In this document: positions 47,275 through 49,006 of the stretch, piece by piece
How positions within the stretch are numbered: the stretch's first letter is position 1
Layout: each line of letters begins with the position of its first letter
IMG/VR virus record: IMGVR_UViG_3300028735_000013
Location: 1 to 49,006 of that record
DNA: 49,006 bases
Source of the DNA: a virus
Reading direction: 5' to 3' (one strand)
The notes under the pieces: model-generated
Databases searched by the model: none
Told to the model about the DNA's origin: nothing
The model's input: the letters and a program-made list of their open reading frames with translations, nothing else
Translations under genes and position numbers: made by a program

Positions 47275-47669
47275 TACGCTTCGGATCCCCCCGCCATGCC
47301 TTCCCCTACATCCACAGTGACCGCGCCAGGGATAATTCCCTCGGCGGAGACTTTAGCTTCCAAGCTCGCAACGAGACCGGCGATGTACCGGGCAACGATG
47401 TACTGGTGAGTCCCTGGCATGGCGTCAACCAGCCCGAGCTCACGGAGAGACTTCTCGACCCCGCCCATGTCCTGAACCTCAGGAGGCATTGATACCAGCG
47501 CGGGAGCCATACCGAGAAAGGCGCCGATCTCTCGATGCACGAGGGCGAGTGCCAATATGAGGTCCCGGGGATATTTTGAATTGGTATCGATCTGGACCTT
47601 CATGAGCTCCTCTACTTCGGCCTTGATACTCTTTAGTATCCAGTTCACGGACGCCCCTGTATGTGCCAT
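47274..47669 (-). CDS. Small helical protein behind a strong promoter, unknown function
   Basis: 131 residues from M-A-H-T-G-A-S-V, chosen because GGAGG lies five bases upstream; an ATG four codons earlier is less well placed. The protein is largely helical (I-L-K-S-I-K-A-E-V-E-E-L-M, L-A-L-A-L-V-H-R-E-I-G-A-F-L-G) with a hydrophobic middle. It is the first gene after the promoter at 47706-47734. No family is known to me. It might be a structural accessory or a regulator. Confidence 0.7.
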   Translation of the reverse strand: MAHTGASVNWILKSIKAEVEELMKVQIDTNSKYPRDLILALALVHREIGAFLGMAPALVSMPPEVQDMGGVEKSLRELGLVDAMPGTHQYIVARYIAGLVASLEAKVSAEGIIPGAVTVDVGEGMAGGSEA

Positions 47670-47705
47670 TTCCGCCTCCATTTTCCTCTTGGAAAACTCA
47701 AATTC

Positions 47706-47734
47706 ATTATATCAGAATAAGCAATTATCTTCAA
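47706..47734 (-). promoter_or_regulatory. Strong sigma70-like promoter
   Basis: TTGAAG, 17 bases, then a perfect TATAAT, in an AT-rich gap of about 75 bases that stands out from the GC-rich surroundings. Transcription would begin near 47699 and run to the left into the 131-residue gene and onward to the packaging genes. This is the best minus-strand promoter found in the window. Phage control by host sigma70 RNA polymerase at this point is likely. Confidence 0.7.
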
Positions 47735-47745
47735 TCAGTTCAACA

Positions 47746-48042
47746 TCATTTACCGTGCATCGCCTCCTTTATTATCCTTTCCCATTCCTTTGGTTTTACC
47801 TTTTCGAATATCTCTTCCTTGGAGAACAGGATAAGCTTGTGCCCCCTTGGGCATGTAAGCTCAATGCGGCGTATCTTGTCCATGCCCCAGAGCGCGGTCA
47901 AAATCGTCCGCCCATCGTCCAGTCGGTTGATCACCGACATGCGGCCACATACCGGGCAGATATACCAGAGATCCCGCTGCTTCGAAAACCCTGGCTCCGC
48001 CTTAGGTGCCCGCCTTATTTCCAACCCGAATAGCTTCACCAT
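47746..48042 (-). CDS. Small zinc-ribbon-like protein
   Basis: 98 residues from M-V-K-L-F-G-L-E-I. A longer upstream reading is Arg/Gly/Ser-rich and lies over the deoxyribosyltransferase-like gene, so it is rejected. Visible motif: Y-I-C-P-V-C-G near 30, and later L-T-C-P-R-G-H, consistent with a zinc ribbon in which the last ligand is His. The C-terminus is a charged helix (K-P-K-E-W-E-R-I-I-K). GGAGG lies close before the ATG. Function unknown. Confidence 0.68.
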   Translation of the reverse strand: MVKLFGLEIRRAPKAEPGFSKQRDLWYICPVCGRMSVINRLDDGRTILTALWGMDKIRRIELTCPRGHKLILFSKEEIFEKVKPKEWERIIKEAMHGK

Positions 48043-48362
48043 CGTCCTCCATTTGCAACCCAGGACCGAACGTCGAAAAGGTCGAGTACCGGGATACCCA
48101 TTCCTTTCGCGAATTCCACCTCCACCCGAGCGCCTCGGCTTTCCATCGAGCCAGGCAGCGAGACGAGGGCGTCGGCCCCGCGAAGAGCCCGAAGATCGTA
48201 AAGCATCCAGTCCGCCCAATTCCAGCCGTACTCCCCGGCGAAGGTTGATGGATCGATGACCTCGACTTCATCCCCAAGGTGGCAGAGGTACTCCGCCGCC
48301 TGAGAGAATTTCTCCTTGTAATCTGGGATCCCCGTGATTGGCCCCGATAGGTAGAGTTTCAT
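48036..48362 (-). CDS. Nucleoside 2-deoxyribosyltransferase-like protein (DUF4406-type)
   Basis: 108 residues. It begins M-K-L-Y-L-S-G-P-I-T-G and continues with F-x-x-A-A-E-Y-L, then D-L-R-A-L-R-G-A-D-A-L-V-S-L-P-G-S-M-E-S-R-G-A, followed by V-E-F-A-K-G-M-G-I-P-V. This matches the DUF4406 / nucleoside deoxyribosyltransferase-like fold (nucleotide-binding Y-x-S-G-P motif and the catalytic-type Glu after R-G-A). It overlaps the upstream methyltransferase by ATGA. Possible role: altering nucleotide pools or a base. The substrate cannot be told. Confidence 0.8.
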   Translation of the reverse strand: MKLYLSGPITGIPDYKEKFSQAAEYLCHLGDEVEVIDPSTFAGEYGWNWADWMLYDLRALRGADALVSLPGSMESRGARVEVEFAKGMGIPVLDLFDVRSWVANGGRW

Positions 48363-49006
48363 AAGTTCACCCCTGACACCTCGTCGAAAAGCTGGGCCTC
48401 CGGCTCATGTTCAAGGCGCCAACCGTCACGGCGTATCACGTCTGCGTCATTATCTATCCAACGGATGACTGGCGCGCTCCTAGTCGGCGCACCCTGGTGC
48501 TCCCAGACATACCAGGCCCACGAGATCATGCCCGTATGGTACTTCCCGTCCATCCGCACTCCGTCATCAAGCATAGCTCGGCGAACGAAGACGTTGAACG
48601 AGACGAGCGGCCACTCGTCCACTACGTCGAAGACCTCCCGGAAGCGGGCCGACCCGTGGAGATAGTCGATCGGCAGGAGAAGGGCAAACCGACGGCGCGC
48701 AACAGCCTTGCACTTCTTAATGAAGTCCAGGGAGAGGGAGAAGGGCGGATTCGTGATGATCGTCTCCACCTTCCGGTCCTCGAGAAGGAAGTCGATTCCG
48801 TCCTTGATGTCGTAAGCCATGATTCGAGCTCCAGGATAGCGCCGCTCGAGTACCTGCACGATCGCCCCCTCTCCGCAAGCCGGTTCCATGACCGGGAAGT
48901 CGGCCACCTCCAGCGGCATGATATCAAGGAGTCGCTCCGTCATCGATAGTGGCGTCTGGTAGAAATCGTTGGCCTTCCTCTGGCCCAAGTTGTTACGCGA
49001 GAAGTT
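48359..49006 (-). CDS. DNA adenine methyltransferase, partial (5' end outside window)
   Basis: At least 215 residues; the frame stays open to the window edge, so the true start is probably beyond it (a TTG at 48988 is the only nearby start and has no ribosome site). Motifs: N-D-F-Y-Q-T-P near the start of the visible part, M-E-P-A-C-G-E-G-A-I-V (SAM-binding motif I), and I-I-T-N-P-P-F-S-L (N-P-P-F catalytic motif of N6-adenine enzymes). It probably methylates phage DNA, for self-protection or regulation. No restriction partner is visible. Confidence 0.82.
   Translation of the reverse strand, partial: NFSRNNLGQRKANDFYQTPLSMTERLLDIMPLEVADFPVMEPACGEGAIVQVLERRYPGARIMAYDIKDGIDFLLEDRKVETIITNPPFSLSLDFIKKCKAVARRRFALLLPIDYLHGSARFREVFDVVDEWPLVSFNVFVRRAMLDDGVRMDGKYHTGMISWAWYVWEHQGAPTRSAPVIRWIDNDADVIRRDGWRLEHEPEAQLFDEVSGVNL

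Noticed and set aside
48043-48219. N-terminal extension of the 98-residue zinc-ribbon gene to give 157 residues
   Set aside because: The extension is Gly/Arg/Ser-rich nonsense over the deoxyribosyltransferase-like gene. The shorter start has its own ribosome site.
1-49006. tRNA genes, CRISPR arrays, insertion sequences, integrase or attachment sites
   Set aside because: I looked in the few non-coding gaps and found no cloverleaf, no regular repeat-spacer pattern and no recombinase or transposase motif. The coding density leaves almost no room for them.

Overview
The window is a 49 kb stretch of the late region of a tailed double-stranded DNA phage with a contractile tail (myovirus morphology), either a free phage or a prophage. 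It holds a sheath, a tube, a baseplate J-like protein, a gpV/gp5-like spike and a gp25-like wedge, plus terminase, portal, MuF-like head protein, prohead protease and capsid. Almost every gene is on the minus strand, so the biological order runs from the right edge (packaging) to the left edge (tail tip). Genes are tightly packed with many ATGA or TAATG overlaps and strong GGAGG-type ribosome binding sites. The standard genetic code fits all genes. The host cannot be identified from the sequence. No tRNA, rRNA, CRISPR array, insertion sequence or integrase was seen.

Layout, right to left. (1) 49006-46581: a DNA adenine methyltransferase that runs off the right edge, a DUF4406-type nucleoside deoxyribosyltransferase-like protein, and several small zinc-ribbon or unknown proteins, with a good promoter at 47706-47734 and an intrinsic terminator at 46766-46815. 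(2) 46597-42481: terminase small subunit, terminase large subunit, portal. (3) 42469-38923: a 404-residue protein of unknown function and a MuF/SPP1 gp7-like head protein split by an intein, in DNA that looks more AT-rich than its neighbours. (4) 38913-22361: a 16 kb block of giant multidomain proteins of the polyvalent or DarB type. They carry an adenine methylase joined to an SNF2-like helicase, a RelA/SpoT-like domain, a zinc metallopeptidase, an inorganic-pyrophosphatase-like domain split by a second intein, and a second SF2 helicase. Three small genes accompany them. (5) 22233-19076: prohead protease with a nested scaffold start, major capsid protein, two small proteins. (6) 18811-14202: neck, connector and tail-completion genes. 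(7) 14186-11130: sheath, tube, and two overlapping tail-assembly chaperone frames that look joined by ribosomal frameshifting. (8) 11133-1: tape measure, baseplate hub, spike, wedge, gpJ-like protein, tail tip protein and fibre proteins.

How it fits together: block 4 sits inside the head morphogenesis cluster. The likely meaning is that its proteins are packaged in the head and injected with the DNA, as P1 DarA/DarB are, to protect incoming DNA or disturb the host. Four proteins (1846-, 1695-, 404- and 206-residue open frames) share a short module with the pattern LV.(K/E)...dG.......WV.P.(E/D).. followed by a Q-x-D-(L/M)-F pentapeptide. That pentapeptide matches the bacterial sliding-clamp-binding consensus. 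This is the most novel-looking signal in the window.

Other unusual points are a plus-strand 73-residue gene with its own sigma70-like promoter and ribosome binding site inside a 5 kb minus-strand frame; two inteins with LAGLIDADG-type endonuclease motifs; a repeated leader-plus-terminator element in front of the packaging genes and the head genes; and a sequence shared by the protease/scaffold and the capsid N-terminus.
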